A stretch of 5,886 nucleotides of DNA from Pedobacter sp. UBA1951 (GTDB taxonomy: Bacteria > Bacteroidota > Bacteroidia > Sphingobacteriales > Sphingobacteriaceae): contig DDEP01000072.1 in the NCBI GenBank assembly GCA_002336465.1, positions 1 through 5,886 of the forward strand. Reading direction: 5' to 3'. Under the pieces are notes generated by a model. The model saw only the letters and a list, made by a program, of their open reading frames with translations, did no database searches and had not been told where the DNA came from. The translations under genes were made by a program, and so were the position numbers. Numbering within the stretch: the stretch's first letter is position 1; each line of letters opens with the position of its first letter. Of the stretch, positions 1 through 5,886 are shown in pieces.

Positions 1-30
1 GATATCTACAAAAAAGTGAGGAGAAAGTAA
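1..30 (+). CDS. Possible C-terminal end of an upstream gene (partial)
   Basis: The first bases stay open in two plus-strand frames. Frame 1 reads DIYKKVRRK and stops with TAA at 28-30, four bases before the ATG of the glycosyltransferase. Frame 3 reads YLQKSEEKVSL and stops with TGA at 36-38, overlapping that ATG as ATGA. Both spacings are typical of tightly coupled operon genes, so one is probably the tail of a preceding gene. I lean to frame 1 because a basic C-terminus is common in glycan-synthesis enzymes, but ten codons cannot settle it. The product cannot be identified. Confidence 0.35.
   Translation, partial: DIYKKVRRK
17..23 (+). promoter_or_regulatory. Shine-Dalgarno-like site for the glycosyltransferase
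   Basis: The purine run TGAGGAG lies 11 nt upstream of the ATG at 35. The minus-strand genes here whose leaders are visible have only A/T-rich leaders, as is usual in Bacteroidota, so this is the one start with a recognisable Shine-Dalgarno core. The spacing is somewhat long. It may also be part of the coding end of the upstream gene. Confidence 0.35.
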
Positions 31-34
31 GTTT

Positions 35-769
35 ATGATACCTAAGATTATTCATTATTGCTGGTTTGGCAGAGGAGAGAAACCTGCATTAACTATAGAG
101 TGTATTCAATCATGGAAAAAACACCTTCCTGATTATGAGATCATGGAATGGAATGAAGACAACTTTGATATTAACAGCTATACTTTTTCTGCCGAGGCCT
201 ATAAAGAACGTAAATTCGCTTTTGTATCTGATGTATGCCGTTTACACGCTTTAAAAGAAATGGGTGGAATTTACGTGGATACTGATGTAGAATTTTTACG
301 CACTTTAGATACCTCTATTCTTCAAAATAAAGCTTTTACAGGTTTTGAAGACAACTTACTATTATCTTCTGCAATTATGGGCAGCGAAAAAGATGGACAG
401 TGGATAACCGACCTTCTTTCTCATTATAAAAATAGAAGTTTCTACCTAGAGGGGGGCAAACTAGATGTTAACCCTAACACCGAAATCATAACGGCATTCA
501 TGAAGGAAAAAAAGGGTGTATTAATCAACAACTCTTTTCAAAAAATAGAAGATTATTGTACCATTTACCCCAGTGACTATTTTTGTCCTAAAAGCTGGAA
601 GACATTAAAGATAAACCTTACGAACAACACGTATTGCATACACCATTTTGCGGGATCATGGTTACATGATAAAGAATATAGCTTGATGGGAAAAATAGCC
701 AACACTTTATTGGGCAAAAGAATTGCAGATTACCTTTCAGGAAAATACAGAAAAATAAAGAGCAAATAA
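35..769 (+). CDS. GT32-type glycosyltransferase (DXD sugar-binding family)
   Basis: The 244-residue protein probably transfers a sugar from a nucleotide-sugar donor onto a growing surface glycan (capsule, O-antigen or exopolysaccharide) at the cytoplasmic face of the membrane. It opens with IPKIIHYCWFG (2-12), the usual N-terminal signature of small OCH1/capsular-type GT32 enzymes. The metal and nucleotide-sugar motif DTD is at 82-84, after GGIYV. A conserved HHFAGSW motif near the C-terminus (203-209) also fits the family. There is no signal peptide or obvious transmembrane segment; the C-terminus (about 228-244) is rich in Lys and Arg and could touch the membrane. The ATG is supported by the family start and by a GAGGAG-like site 11 nt upstream. 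Length is normal for the short bacterial members. Its position directly behind a probable upstream reading frame suggests the last gene of a glycan operon. Donor, acceptor and linkage cannot be read from the sequence. Confidence 0.88.
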   Translation: MIPKIIHYCWFGRGEKPALTIECIQSWKKHLPDYEIMEWNEDNFDINSYTFSAEAYKERKFAFVSDVCRLHALKEMGGIYVDTDVEFLRTLDTSILQNKAFTGFEDNLLLSSAIMGSEKDGQWITDLLSHYKNRSFYLEGGKLDVNPNTEIITAFMKEKKGVLINNSFQKIEDYCTIYPSDYFCPKSWKTLKINLTNNTYCIHHFAGSWLHDKEYSLMGKIANTLLGKRIADYLSGKYRKIKSK

Positions 770-772
770 TAT

Positions 773-810
773 AATGCCATTTTCAAGAAAGTCTTCTCAA
801 AAATGGCATT
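773..810. terminator. Bidirectional terminator between convergent genes
   Basis: A perfect 11-bp inverted repeat pairs AATGCCATTTT (773-783) with AAAATGGCATT (800-810), enclosing a 16-nt loop. It lies between the glycosyltransferase stop at 769 and the tex stop at 820, which face each other. T-rich but interrupted tracts follow on both strands (CTTTTATTT on plus, ATTATATTATTT on minus). The position and symmetry fit a shared rho-independent terminator, though the T-tracts are weaker than those of the two other hairpins in the window. Confidence 0.72.
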
Positions 811-819
811 TGCACGCTT

Positions 820-3093
820 TTATTTAAACATATCTTTGAGTTTGGCTAATTTGGTTTGTAAATCACCATCGGCCTCTTTCTCCGGTTTTGGTTGTTGTTG
901 GAAATGTTTAGGCTTCTGTTCTTTTTTCTGAAATTGCTTTTCTGTTCTTTTTGTCCCTTGCTCTTTTGCTTCTTCTTTCATAGACAAAGAAATTCGTTTA
1001 CGAGCAACATCTACATCTGTTACGGTTACATTTACAACTTGACTAACTTTAACGACCTCATTAGGATTTGCAACAAAGCGGTTTGCCATTTGGCTGGTAT
1101 GGACCAAGCCATCCTGATGTACGCCAATATCTACAAAGGCACCAAAGTTGGTAATGTTGGTAACAATCCCTTGCAGCTTCATCCCCGTTTTTAAATCTTC
1201 AATACTATTTATGCCTTCTGCAAAACTAAATGCCTCAAATTGTTCTCGGGGATCACGGCCGGGTTTTGCCAACTCTTTCATAATGTCTTGCAATGTTGGT
1301 AAACCCACTTCTGCATTTGTATATTTGTTTAGATGAATTCTTTGATGCAACGTTTTATCCTGCATCAATTGCTTTACATCTACTCCTAAATCAGCGGCCA
1401 TTTCTTTAACCAAATTATAGCGTTCAGGATGCACTCCACTGCTATCCAAAGCATTTTCAGCATTTCTGATGCGCAAGAATCCCGCAGCTTGTTCAAAGGC
1501 TTTATCACCTAATCGAGGTACTTTTTTAAGGCTTTCTCGATTTTTAAACGGGCCGTTCTTGGTTCTATAAGCAATGATATTCTGTGCCAAGCTCTCTCCC
1601 AAACCAGATACATAGGCAAGAATTTGCTTAGAAGCCGTATTAAGCTCTACACCAACAGCATTAACACAGCTCATCACAGTATCATCTAAACTTTGCTGTA
1701 ATTTGCTTTGATCTACATCATGTTGGTACTGGCCTACACCTATAGACTTAGGATCTATCTTAACCAATTCGGCCAATGGGTCCATTAATCTTCTACCTAT
1801 AGATACTGCACCTCTTACCGTTACATCATGATCAGGAAATTCTTCTCTTGCCAATGGCGATGCAGAATAGATAGACGCACCACTTTCATTTACCATAACG
1901 ATGGTAACATCTGCCCTTTTCAAATTTCTTATAAAAGTTTCGGTTTCTCTACCTGCGGTTCCATTACCTATGGCTATAGCTTCAATATCATGTTTATCGC
2001 AAAGTTGGTTGATCTTCCATTCTGCATCCTTAATATTTCCTTGGCCAGTATGTGGGTAAATGGTCGTATTTTCTAATAAGTTCCCCTGTCTGTCTAGACA
2101 TACTACCTTACAGCCTGTTCTAAATCCAGGATCTATTGCCAAAACATTTTTCTGCCCCAAGGGTGCTGCCATTAATAACTGCCTAGCATTCTCTGCAAAT
2201 ACTCTTATGGCCTCTTCATCTGCTTTTTGCTTGGTCAAAGCTCTTAGCTCTGTTTCCATAGCTGGTTTTAGCAAACGCTTATATCCATCTTGTAAGGCAA
2301 GGTCAACCTGCTGGCTTGCATAATTGTTCCCCTTAATGAATAACTGTTGTAAAATTGTAATCGCACCTTCATCCTCTGGTAATACATCTAGTTTTAGATA
2401 CCCTTCTTCCTCGCCTCTTCTCATGGCTAAAACTCTGTGCGATGGTGCATTTTTTGCCGTCTCCTCCCAATCAAAATAATCTTTGTATTTGATTGCTTCA
2501 GTTTCTTTATTTTTAACCACAGCACTCTTATAAGTCGCATTCTTTTCAAAATACGTTCTCATTTTCTCTCTAGAATCACTATGCTCACTAATGAGTTCTG
2601 CAATAATATCTCTTGCACCAGCAATGGCTTCTTCAGTATTAGCCACGCCCTTTTCATCATTAACAAAGGCTTCTGCTTCGCCCTCTAAATCCATTTTATG
2701 CTGAGCAAGTATTTTTAACGCCAAAGGTTCCAATCCCTTTTCTCTTGCTACACTTGCCCTAGTCTTTCTCTTAGGTTTAAAAGGGAGATAAATATCTTCA
2801 AGAAGACTTAATGTTTCTGCTGCTATTATCTTCTTCTCCAGTTCAGGGTTAAGTTTGCCGAGTTCTGTCAGCGATTTTAAAATAGCCTCTCTTCTTTTTT
2901 CCAGTTCTCGAAGTTGTTGTGCTAAATCTCTAATTTGGGTAATTTGTACTTCATCAAGGCTACCCGTAACTTCTTTTCTATATCTTGATATAAAAGGAAT
3001 TGTTGCCCCTTCTTCTAGCAAATCTAAAGTTGCCTTAACCTGTTTGTCTTTTAAAGCTAATCTAGTTGCGATGTATTGATAATTAGCGTTCAT
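820..3093 (-). CDS. tex: Tex family RNA-binding transcription accessory protein
   Basis: Tex (YhgF) is a conserved cytoplasmic nucleic-acid-binding protein linked in other bacteria to transcription elongation, RNA turnover and toxin-gene expression. The 757 residues follow the full family order. The helical Tex N-terminal region (about 1-190) carries FISRYRKE at 34-41 and LPFKPKRKTRA at 103-113. The YqgF/RNase H-like domain (about 315-450) has AIDPGFRTGCK at 319-329, GNGTAGRETE at 376-385 and VNESGASIYSAS at 401-412. Helix-hairpin-helix segments span about 470-620, with VGVELNTAS at 480-488 and SGVHPERY at 552-559. An S1 RNA-binding domain lies at about 636-706 (GAFVDIGVHQDGLVH). Residues 707-757 form a Lys/Gln/Glu-rich, probably disordered tail ending in LAKLKDMFK. 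Length is close to the usual 720-785. The ATG at 3093 starts a typical Tex N-terminus and has an A/T-rich leader without a Shine-Dalgarno site. The pdhB terminator hairpin lies only about 20 nt upstream, so tex either has a promoter overlapping it or relies partly on read-through. Confidence 0.97.
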   Translation of the reverse strand: MNANYQYIATRLALKDKQVKATLDLLEEGATIPFISRYRKEVTGSLDEVQITQIRDLAQQLRELEKRREAILKSLTELGKLNPELEKKIIAAETLSLLEDIYLPFKPKRKTRASVAREKGLEPLALKILAQHKMDLEGEAEAFVNDEKGVANTEEAIAGARDIIAELISEHSDSREKMRTYFEKNATYKSAVVKNKETEAIKYKDYFDWEETAKNAPSHRVLAMRRGEEEGYLKLDVLPEDEGAITILQQLFIKGNNYASQQVDLALQDGYKRLLKPAMETELRALTKQKADEEAIRVFAENARQLLMAAPLGQKNVLAIDPGFRTGCKVVCLDRQGNLLENTTIYPHTGQGNIKDAEWKINQLCDKHDIEAIAIGNGTAGRETETFIRNLKRADVTIVMVNESGASIYSASPLAREEFPDHDVTVRGAVSIGRRLMDPLAELVKIDPKSIGVGQYQHDVDQSKLQQSLDDTVMSCVNAVGVELNTASKQILAYVSGLGESLAQNIIAYRTKNGPFKNRESLKKVPRLGDKAFEQAAGFLRIRNAENALDSSGVHPERYNLVKEMAADLGVDVKQLMQDKTLHQRIHLNKYTNAEVGLPTLQDIMKELAKPGRDPREQFEAFSFAEGINSIEDLKTGMKLQGIVTNITNFGAFVDIGVHQDGLVHTSQMANRFVANPNEVVKVSQVVNVTVTDVDVARKRISLSMKEEAKEQGTKRTEKQFQKKEQKPKHFQQQPKPEKEADGDLQTKLAKLKDMFK

Positions 3094-3112
3094 TATTCTA
3101 AGCGTAGAAAAT

Positions 3113-3145
3113 TAAAAAGTCCTCAAATTCAAAACTTGAGGACTT
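3113..3145 (-). terminator. Intrinsic terminator of pdhB
   Basis: Read on the minus strand, AAGTCCTCAA (3136-3145 on the complementary strand) pairs perfectly with TTGAGGACTT (3117-3126), a 10-bp stem with a 9-nt loop. A TTTTTAATTTT tract follows immediately. It begins 24 nt after the pdhB stop at 3170 and ends about 20 nt before the tex ATG at 3093. The stem and U-tract make a convincing rho-independent terminator for pdhB. It also occupies most of the space available for a tex promoter. Confidence 0.85.
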
Positions 3146-3169
3146 AAATTAGGGAAAAATAATCTAATA

Positions 3170-4156
3170 TTATTTATTTACGTACATTACTTCTTTAACT
3201 GCTTTAACCACACGTTCTGCATTTGGTAAGCTTGCTGCAATTAAAGTAGGTGCATATGGAAGTGGCACATCTGCACATGTAATACGGGTTACAGGGGCAT
3301 CTAAATAGTCAAATGCATTTTTCTGAACATTGAAAGCAATCTCAGATGAAATAGATGCAAGTGGCCATGCCTCTTCAACCACTACTAAGCGGTTTGTTTT
3401 CTTAACTGAATTGATAATAGCGGCATAGTCTATTGGCCTAACCGTACGTAAATCTATTACCTCTACATTGATGCCTTCTTTAGTCAATTCTTCAACTGCA
3501 GGATTAACAACACGAGTTAACATTTTACCAAATGTTACGATAGTAACATCTGTTCCTTCTTTAACTACGTTTGCTTTTCCTAGCTCTAAGTAAAACTCTT
3601 CTGCGGGAACATCTCCTTTATCACCGTACATTACCTCAGACTCCATGAATATTACAGGATCTGGATCTAATATCGCTGATTTTAATAAGCCTTTTGCATC
3701 ATATGGTGTAGCAGGTACCACAACTTTTAAACCCGGACAGTTTGCGTACCAGTTCTCAAAGTTTTGTGAGTGTTGAGCTGCTAATTGTCCTGCATTTCCG
3801 GTTGGGCCACGAAATACGATAGGACAAGAAAACTGACCTCCACTCATCGATAACATTTTAGCGGCACTATTGATCACTTGGTCAATAGCAACCAATGAGA
3901 AGTTAAAGGTCATAAATTCAACGATTGGCAACAATCCGTTCATAGATGCACCAACACCAATACCGGCAAAACCAAGTTCGGCAATAGGGGTATCTATAAT
4001 CCGTTTTTCGCCAAACTCATCTAACATACCCTGACTAACTTTATAAGCACCATTATATTGCGCAACTTCTTCTCCCATTAAGAAAATGTTCTCGTTTTTA
4101 CGCATTTCTTCGCTCATTGCTTCGCGTAGTGCTTCTCTAAATTGAATTTCTCTCAT
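3170..4156 (-). CDS. pdhB: Pyruvate dehydrogenase E1 component, beta subunit
   Basis: This is the beta subunit of the alpha2-beta2 E1 enzyme, which decarboxylates pyruvate with thiamine diphosphate and passes the acetyl group to the E2 lipoyl domain, feeding acetyl-CoA to the TCA cycle. The 328 residues contain the transketolase-like pyrimidine-binding domain (about 4-180) and the C-terminal transketolase domain (about 195-318). DTPIAELGFAGIGVGA at 55-70 holds the conserved Glu60 that activates the thiamine cofactor. FMTFNF (81-86), DQVINSAAK (92-100), FRGPTGN (115-121) and QHSQNFENWY (128-137, with active-site His129) follow closely the mitochondrial E1-beta pattern. The start is set at ATG 4154-4156, giving the usual MREIQFREAL N-terminus. 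The frame stays open to a TTG at 4183, but that codon overlaps a -7 promoter box. The E1-alpha and E2 genes are not adjacent, so the complex must be encoded at more than one locus. A strong terminator follows, suggesting a mostly single-gene transcript. A branched-chain 2-oxoacid E1-beta is a less likely alternative. Confidence 0.95.
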   Translation of the reverse strand: MREIQFREALREAMSEEMRKNENIFLMGEEVAQYNGAYKVSQGMLDEFGEKRIIDTPIAELGFAGIGVGASMNGLLPIVEFMTFNFSLVAIDQVINSAAKMLSMSGGQFSCPIVFRGPTGNAGQLAAQHSQNFENWYANCPGLKVVVPATPYDAKGLLKSAILDPDPVIFMESEVMYGDKGDVPAEEFYLELGKANVVKEGTDVTIVTFGKMLTRVVNPAVEELTKEGINVEVIDLRTVRPIDYAAIINSVKKTNRLVVVEEAWPLASISSEIAFNVQKNAFDYLDAPVTRITCADVPLPYAPTLIAASLPNAERVVKAVKEVMYVNK

Positions 4157-4180
4157 TTTATTTTGAAATATTATCAAGCG

Positions 4181-4210
4181 CAAATATAAGATTTGTATCG
4201 TAATTTTAAA
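4181..4210 (-). promoter_or_regulatory. Bacteroidota-type promoter of pdhB
   Basis: On the minus strand the exact -7 consensus TAnnTTTG appears as TATATTTG (positions 4188 down to 4181). A partial -33 element, TTTA in place of TTTG, lies at 4210-4207 with an 18-nt gap, close to the expected spacing. Transcription would start near 4174-4177 and leave a leader of about 20 nt before the ATG at 4156. The leader is A/T-rich and lacks a Shine-Dalgarno site. The -7 match is seen directly; the activity is inferred. Confidence 0.6.
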
Positions 4211-4247
4211 GTAGTGTTTTGATTACACTTAGCCTTTAGGCCATCTG

Positions 4248-4598
4248 CTAATCGGGTATCTTTTCTCCAAAATGGATAATATTACCATTATTATCCAATA
4301 TGGAAAACTGACGCATACCCCATTCCATATCTTTTAAGTGTCCGTTTGGATGTACTACCCCCAAAGCGTTGTACCTTTCATAAAGATCATCTACTTCGGT
4401 AACATTAACATAACAGCCTGTATTTTTAGGATACTCAGGGTTATCAGTAGGCCATAAATGTATCTGCACATTGTCTTTCCCGAATATAAGATATCCTTCC
4501 CAGTTTGAATGAAAGATAAACCCCAGTTTTTCTATATAAAAAGAGATTGTTTCGTCTGTATTTAACGAAGCCAATATAGGTACTGCTGATTGTAGCAT
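4248..4598 (-). CDS. VOC superfamily protein, bleomycin-resistance-like
   Basis: This 116-residue protein belongs to the vicinal oxygen chelate (glyoxalase / bleomycin resistance / dioxygenase) superfamily and should act as a cytoplasmic dimer. It shows two beta-alpha-beta-beta-beta modules, about 1-50 and 59-114. Recognisable elements are VPILASLN (6-13), FYIEKLGF (20-27), VQIHLW (44-49), GCYVNVTEVDDLYE (61-74) and ILDNNGNIIHFGE (100-112). These resemble the small Ble-type proteins that sequester drugs of the bleomycin group. No His or Gln lies in the first strand where metal-dependent glyoxalases carry their first ligand, which favours a binding protein over a glyoxalase enzyme. The real ligand is unknown, and drug resistance should not be assumed. 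The start is ATG 4596-4598; the longer frame begins at a TTG (4616) in the U-tract of the ompA terminator. The gene starts 17 nt after that hairpin and lies 37 nt from the pdhB -33 element. Confidence 0.85.
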   Translation of the reverse strand: MLQSAVPILASLNTDETISFYIEKLGFIFHSNWEGYLIFGKDNVQIHLWPTDNPEYPKNTGCYVNVTEVDDLYERYNALGVVHPNGHLKDMEWGMRQFSILDNNGNIIHFGEKIPD

Positions 4599-4608
4599 AG
4601 AATATTCT
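4599..4608. repeat. 10-bp perfect palindrome touching the VOC start codon
   Basis: AGAATATTCT reads the same on both strands and abuts the ATG of the VOC gene with no gap. It lies between the ompA terminator and the coding start, so it forms most of the VOC leader. It could be a small operator or a short RNA hairpin masking the start, but palindromes of this size are not rare in A/T-rich DNA. The palindrome is seen directly; no function is shown. Confidence 0.4.
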
Positions 4609-4610
4609 TT

Positions 4611-4650
4611 AAACAAAAAAAGAGCTTCAAAAATTTGAAGCTCTTTTTTT
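4611..4650 (-). terminator. Intrinsic terminator of the ompA-like gene
   Basis: The inverted repeat spans 4615-4631 and 4634-4650: a GAGCTTC/GAAGCTC core flanked by AAA/TTT inside and seven A/T pairs outside. On the minus strand it starts 19 nt after the OmpA stop at 4670 and runs into TTTTTTTGTTT, an ideal rho-independent arrangement for a highly expressed gene. The outer A/T arms make it nearly symmetrical, so it could also stop transcription from the other strand. The tract ends about 12 nt before the VOC ATG. Confidence 0.9.
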
Positions 4651-4669
4651 AATATGTGTTATACTATAA

Positions 4670-5886
4670 TTAGTTTCTTACAGTTTGTACACGACGGTTT
4701 TGGATACGACCTTCTTCAGTGTCATTTGAAGCAATTGGATTAGCTTCTCCGAAACCTTTAGTAGCAACTTGGCTAGCTTTAACACCAGAGTTTACTAAGT
4801 AAGTTTTTACTGAGTTAGCTCTGTCTTTAGATAATTTCAAGTTGTATGCAGCAGTACCTTCGCTAGAAGCGTAACCGTTTACAGTTACTTTACTACCGTT
4901 TTCACGCAAGATTGAAGATAATTTATCTAAAGTTGGATAAGATTCTGTTTTTAAAACTGAACTGTTGAAATCAAATTGGATGTTTTCAAAACCAGTAACT
5001 GCATTGTTATTATTGCTTTCAATTACAGTTGTTTTTGCTTCTGGAAATTTGATTGTACGACCAGAACCATCAACTACAGCACCTGGAGCTGAATTTGGTT
5101 CTTTATCAAACATATCAGCAACACCATCACCATCGCTATCTTTTTTCAAATCTTCAACAGATTTTTCTACGTTAGCAACACGGTTTTTCAATGCTTCAAC
5201 TTCTTGACGTAATGAAGGATCTTTTAATTCGTCATACATCATAGCTACAGGGTTTACCCAATCCAAGTTAGGTTTAGCTTTCGAACCTAAAGAGAATTCT
5301 AAACCAGCTGATCCGTAAGAGAATTTATCTTTAGAAGTTCCATTTGTCCAAACTCCATCTAAGTTATCTCCATCAACATAGTTCATTGTATAAGCTAGGT
5401 TGAAAGAAACACGGTCAGACACTTTGAATTTAATACCAGCACCAACAGGGATATAAGCTTGTTTAATGAAGTCTTTGTCTTTGTTTGTACCAAATTTACC
5501 TTTGTTGTCTTTACCATCTACAATTGGATTGAAAGCAACTACACCATAACCAGCAGTTACAAAGAAGTTAACAGAGTTTTCACGACGGATAAAATCTACA
5601 GTAGCAACGTTGATAACACCTCTTAAATCTAATGCATACTGAATATCAGTTTGAAAAGATTTAACACCATTAATCGCGCCACCAGTAGCATCTTTGTTAG
5701 AGCCAGATAATTTACCACGGTAAATATTTCCCTCTAAACCGAATGAATGAGCTAATTGCTTACGTAATGAAAGACCATAACCTAAATTGGCTTCCCAGTT
5801 TGTAAAATCATCAGTACCTCCGGTCAAAACTACAGGAGTTAAAACACCTCCGTTAATACCTAAAGACCACGTTCTGTACTGCGCTC
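4670..5886 (-). CDS. OmpA family outer membrane protein (N-terminus beyond window edge)
   Basis: This abundant-type outer membrane protein should anchor the outer membrane to peptidoglycan. The frame is open to the right edge and shows 404 complete codons; the signal peptide and true start are missing. A TTG at 5825-5827 is not the start, because the conserved barrel sequence continues upstream (AQYRTWSLGINGGVLTP). Numbering from the edge, residues 1 to about 200 form a beta-barrel of alternating aromatic strands (for example NFFVTAGYGVVAFNP at 106-120). A short helical, heptad-like linker follows at about 219-249. Then comes a calcium-binding thrombospondin-3-like repeat, DSDGDGVADMFD (249-260). 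The OmpA C-terminal domain spans about 302-404, starting IQFDFNSSVL, with LSKDRANSVKTYL at 351-363 keeping the peptidoglycan-contacting Arg. In the equivalent of the GHTD motif the sequence is GYASSEG, so the usual Asp is replaced by Ser. A strong terminator follows. The promoter lies outside the window. Confidence 0.94.
   Translation of the reverse strand, partial: AQYRTWSLGINGGVLTPVVLTGGTDDFTNWEANLGYGLSLRKQLAHSFGLEGNIYRGKLSGSNKDATGGAINGVKSFQTDIQYALDLRGVINVATVDFIRRENSVNFFVTAGYGVVAFNPIVDGKDNKGKFGTNKDKDFIKQAYIPVGAGIKFKVSDRVSFNLAYTMNYVDGDNLDGVWTNGTSKDKFSYGSAGLEFSLGSKAKPNLDWVNPVAMMYDELKDPSLRQEVEALKNRVANVEKSVEDLKKDSDGDGVADMFDKEPNSAPGAVVDGSGRTIKFPEAKTTVIESNNNNAVTGFENIQFDFNSSVLKTESYPTLDKLSSILRENGSKVTVNGYASSEGTAAYNLKLSKDRANSVKTYLVNSGVKASQVATKGFGEANPIASNDTEEGRIQNRRVQTVRN

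Noticed and set aside
892..3079. Several plus-strand open frames of 62-100 residues inside tex
   Set aside because: They are antisense to strongly conserved Tex domains, are rich in Phe, Ser and Cys as expected from complementary A-rich codons, and match no recognisable family.
3107..3114. TAATTTTC as a definite -7 box for tex
   Set aside because: It matches 7 of 8 positions, but the nearest upstream TTTG is only about 15 nt away and the leader would be very short. It is kept only as a possibility within the terminator finding.
4213..4229. Possible weak terminator for the VOC gene (AGTGT / ACACT around a 7-nt loop)
   Set aside because: The stem is only 5 bp, with two A-T pairs and a poor T-tract on the minus strand, and it lies right next to the pdhB promoter. 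It is too weak to call.
4231..4242. Small inverted repeat GCCT-TT-AGGC downstream of the VOC stop
   Set aside because: The arms are 4 bp with a 2-nt loop and no T-tract follows, so chance explains it.
4965..5207. 80-residue plus-strand frame beginning like a signal peptide (hydrophobic run after MKSNW)
   Set aside because: It lies wholly inside the well-supported ompA-like gene on the other strand. Its Leu/Ile/Val-rich run is the mirror of Asn-, Lys- and Glu-rich codons there. It has no family resemblance and no promoter of its own.
820..5886. The four minus-strand genes as one functional operon or new system
   Set aside because: Strong terminators follow ompA and pdhB, a separate promoter precedes pdhB, and the products belong to unrelated housekeeping roles.

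Overview
The window looks like an ordinary chromosomal stretch from a Bacteroidota bacterium, most likely Sphingobacteriaceae (Pedobacter-like). The reasons are A+T-rich DNA, a Bacteroidota-type -7 promoter box (TATATTTG) upstream of the pyruvate dehydrogenase gene, A/T-rich leaders without Shine-Dalgarno sites, and an OmpA-family porin with the architecture typical of that phylum (barrel, short helical linker, DxDxDG calcium repeat, OmpA C-terminal domain). The taxonomic call is inference from family resemblance; no search was run.

Layout, left to right. At 1-30 or 1-38 there is probably the last few codons of an upstream plus-strand gene. A 244-residue GT32-type sugar transferase follows (35-769, plus) and probably ends a polysaccharide or glycan operon that continues off the left edge. 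It converges on the large tex gene (820-3093, minus), with a perfect 11-bp inverted repeat between the two stops acting as a shared terminator. Then come three more minus-strand genes: the E1 beta subunit of pyruvate dehydrogenase (3170-4156), a 116-residue VOC/bleomycin-resistance-like protein (4248-4598) and an OmpA-family outer membrane protein (4670 to the right edge, lacking only its extreme N-terminus).

The four minus-strand genes are co-directional but do not look like one functional operon: they cover RNA/transcription housekeeping, central carbon metabolism, possible small-molecule binding and cell envelope. Strong intrinsic terminators follow ompA and pdhB. Each lies unusually close (about 15-20 nt) to the next start codon, so the promoters of the VOC gene and tex must overlap these hairpins, lie upstream of them, or be replaced by read-through. 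Two starts were corrected: the longest reading frames of pdhB and the VOC gene begin at TTG codons that lie in a promoter box and a terminator tract, so the internal ATGs are preferred.

I found no mobile element, CRISPR array, RNA gene or convincing new system. The items worth a second look are the terminator/start-codon packing, a 10-bp palindrome touching the VOC start codon, the replaced Asp in the OmpA peptidoglycan-binding site, and the charged tail of Tex with its short terminal motif.
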